Shown piece by piece: positions 6,890-8,646 of a stretch of 8,646 nucleotides of DNA; the first letter of the stretch is position 1; each line of letters begins with the position of its first letter. The stretch lies in assembly GCA_045613585.1 (NCBI GenBank), contig JAZLBG010000079.1, forward strand, positions 1 through 8,646, written 5' to 3'. Made by a program: the position numbers and the translations under genes. The notes beneath the pieces were generated by a model. That model did no database searches. It was not told where the DNA came from and was given only the letters and a program-made list of their open reading frames with translations. The DNA comes from Fimenecus sp045613585 (GTDB lineage: Bacteria > Bacillota > Clostridia > Oscillospirales > Acutalibacteraceae).

Positions 6890-8646
6890 TAAATATAAAA
6901 AGATTCTTGTTCTTGGTGCAGGTCCCGTTAAAATAGGACAGTCATTGGAATTTGACTATTCTGCATTACAAGTTTGTCGTGCATTAAAAGAAGAGGGTAT
7001 TGAAGTTGTTTTTGCAAACTCAACTCCATCTGCTCTTGCTACTGATAAAACATTTGCAGATAAAGTGTATATTGAGCCACTTAATATTGAAAGCGTTAAA
7101 AGAATTCTCGAAAAAGAAAAACCTGATGCGCTTCTCGCAACAGCAGGTGGTGACGATAGTCTTGAATTAAGTCTTGAACTTAGTCAAAACGGCTATCTTG
7201 AAGAAACAAATACAATCCTTATTGGTATAAATCAAGACGTTATTCGTAGCGTTAAAAACAGACATTCATTTACAGAAGCACTTGAAGAAATGAATGAGCC
7301 AACAGTACCTGCACTTGTTGTTAATAGTGTAGATGAGGCTTGTGACTTTGCTGATAAAGTAGGCTACCCTGTAATTGTTCGTCCTGCTTATACGCCAGAC
7401 AGAGAAAGTGCAGAGTATTGCTATTCTCGAGAAACGCTTGCAGTTAAGGCAGAAAAAAGTCTTGAAACTTCAATTGTAAGTCAGATTTTGATTGAAAAGA
7501 GTATTGCTGGTTGGAAAGAACTTGAATTTGAAGTAATGCGTGATGCTGAAAATAACTGTATCAGTGTTTCTAGCGTTGAAAGTATTGACCCTGTTGGTAT
7601 TCATACAGGTGACAGTATTGTTGTAATTCCTGCACAAACTCTTACTGATTCAGAATTTACTAAACTTCGTCGAGCAGCAAGAAAAGTTGTGTCACGCCTT
7701 CAAATTGAAGGTAGCTGTAATGTGCAGTTTGCGTTAAGTCCTGATGGTGCAACATATTTTGTAACAGGTGTTGACCCTCGTGTTAGCCGTACTTCTGCTC
7801 TTGTTTCAAAGGCAACAGGCTATAGAATTGCTTATGTTTCAGCTAAAATCGCACTTGGTAAAACTCTTTATGAAATTGAAAATGATGTTACAGGTTGCAC
7901 AACAGCATGCAGTGAGCCTGCTATGGACTATTGTGCAGTTAAATTTCCTAAATGGTCGTTTGAAAGCTTTGGTGAAGCAAATCGTACACTTGGTACAATG
8001 ATGAAAGCTACCGGTGAAAGCCTTACAATTGGCACAGGCTTTGAACTTGCATTTATGAAAGGTGTTCGAAGTGTAAACAAAACTCATTTGCCAAGACTTG
8101 AACAGTTTGAAAGCGTAACAGATGATGAGCTTAAAAGTATTATCAATAATATGGATGATAGTCGTATTTTCGCAGTTTATGAAGCACTTTACAGAGGCTT
8201 CAGTATTGACGAAATCAATGCTATTACAAATATTGATAAATGGTTCTTAAATAAACTTAAAAATATTGCAGATACCGAAAAACTCATTAAAAATGATTAT
8301 AGTAAAGAGTCTTATGAATATGCAAAAACTCTTGGTTTTACTGATTTTGCAATAGAACAGATTACAGAAAAAGATATAACAGACTCATTCAGTGCAGTAT
8401 TTAATAGTATTGACACCTGCTCAGCAGAATTTGATGCTCAAAAGCCATATTTCTATTCAGTTTATGGTACAGATAACGAGGCAGAAATCTTTATAAATAA
8501 TAAAAAATCAGATAAGAAGAAAGTTCTTGTTATTGGTAGTGGTCCATCTGTTACAGGCAGAAGTGGTGATAGTGATTATTGCACAGTTCATTGTATCAAT
8601 TCACTTAAAAAACAAGGCTTTGAGGTTGTTATGCTCAACAACAACC
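6882..8646 (+). CDS. CarB-like carbamoyl-phosphate synthetase large subunit, divergent, cut by window edge
   Basis: The first 588 residues are visible; normal CarB has about 1,070. The ATG lies inside the end of the carA-like gene, with GGTGA (6872-6876) 5 nt upstream. Conserved CarB landmarks include GAGPVKIGQSLEFDYSALQ (12-30), R127, R167, GWKELEFEV, GIHTGDS with H241, NVQFA with Q282, PRVSR with R300, SALVSKATG, and an oligomerisation region around NIDKWFLNKL. The first ATP-grasp site is eroded. The RPSFTMGGSGGG loop becomes RPAYTPDRESAE (167-178), GGQTALN becomes GGDDSLE (89-95), and the metal-ligand segment EMNPR becomes GVDPR (G296, D298). The second half starts GSGPSVTGRSGDSDY (552-566), where GSGPxRIGQGxEFDY is usual. 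The frame is open to the edge. Normal carboxyphosphate synthesis by the first half is doubtful. The second active site and allosteric domain lie outside the window. Confidence 0.85.
   Translation, partial: MTNKYKKILVLGAGPVKIGQSLEFDYSALQVCRALKEEGIEVVFANSTPSALATDKTFADKVYIEPLNIESVKRILEKEKPDALLATAGGDDSLELSLELSQNGYLEETNTILIGINQDVIRSVKNRHSFTEALEEMNEPTVPALVVNSVDEACDFADKVGYPVIVRPAYTPDRESAEYCYSRETLAVKAEKSLETSIVSQILIEKSIAGWKELEFEVMRDAENNCISVSSVESIDPVGIHTGDSIVVIPAQTLTDSEFTKLRRAARKVVSRLQIEGSCNVQFALSPDGATYFVTGVDPRVSRTSALVSKATGYRIAYVSAKIALGKTLYEIENDVTGCTTACSEPAMDYCAVKFPKWSFESFGEANRTLGTMMKATGESLTIGTGFELAFMKGVRSVNKTHLPRLEQFESVTDDELKSIINNMDDSRIFAVYEALYRGFSIDEINAITNIDKWFLNKLKNIADTEKLIKNDYSKESYEYAKTLGFTDFAIEQITEKDITDSFSAVFNSIDTCSAEFDAQKPYFYSVYGTDNEAEIFINNKKSDKKKVLVIGSGPSVTGRSGDSDYCTVHCINSLKKQGFEVVMLNNN

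Overview
The window is AT-rich DNA from a low-GC Gram-positive bacterium, most likely a gut-type member of the Clostridia (Oscillospirales/Ruminococcaceae-like; inference). The reasons are purine-rich Shine-Dalgarno sites (GGAGGG, GAGGT, AGGTGAT), consensus sigma-A promoters, a class A penicillin-binding protein with a Thr/Lys/Pro/Glu tail, and a GC-rich inverted-repeat element at the left edge of a kind I recall from gut Firmicutes. Codon choice is uniform and AT-biased across all genes, so nothing looks recently imported except the repeat.

Layout. Positions 1-271 hold no gene. They contain a GC-rich composite inverted repeat (31-134), a terminator-like hairpin (149-187) and a near-consensus promoter (213-241). 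Positions 272-2959 (+) encode a cytoplasmic (alpha/alpha)6-barrel glycoside hydrolase of the GH63/MGH1-like type. A small single-pass membrane protein of unknown function (2956-3270, -) converges on it, and the two stop codons share one TTAA. A 172-bp divergent region (3271-3442) carries an A/T tract, an extended -10 promoter, a dyad at the predicted transcription start and a leader hairpin. It drives a bifunctional class A penicillin-binding protein (3443-5728, +), which ends at a textbook intrinsic terminator (5734-5755). After a very short promoter region come a carA-like gene (5807-6889, +) and a carB-like gene (6882 to the window edge, +), overlapping by 8 bp.

The most unusual part is the carAB-like pair. 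By fold and gene order these are the two subunits of glutamine-dependent carbamoyl-phosphate synthetase, and both frames are open. However, CarA lacks all three residues of its glutaminase triad (Cys to Gly250, His to Thr334, Glu to Lys336). In CarB the first ATP-grasp domain has lost its glycine-rich nucleotide loop and a metal-ligand Glu, and the opening motif of the second synthetase half is also altered. The regions that should hold the two subunits together, and the CarB oligomerisation region, remain recognisable. This looks like a maintained but catalytically reprogrammed or dead carbamoyl-phosphate synthetase complex. The alternative is an early-stage decaying duplicate. Nothing else in the window is clearly linked to it in function: the hydrolase, membrane protein and penicillin-binding protein look like independent transcription units.
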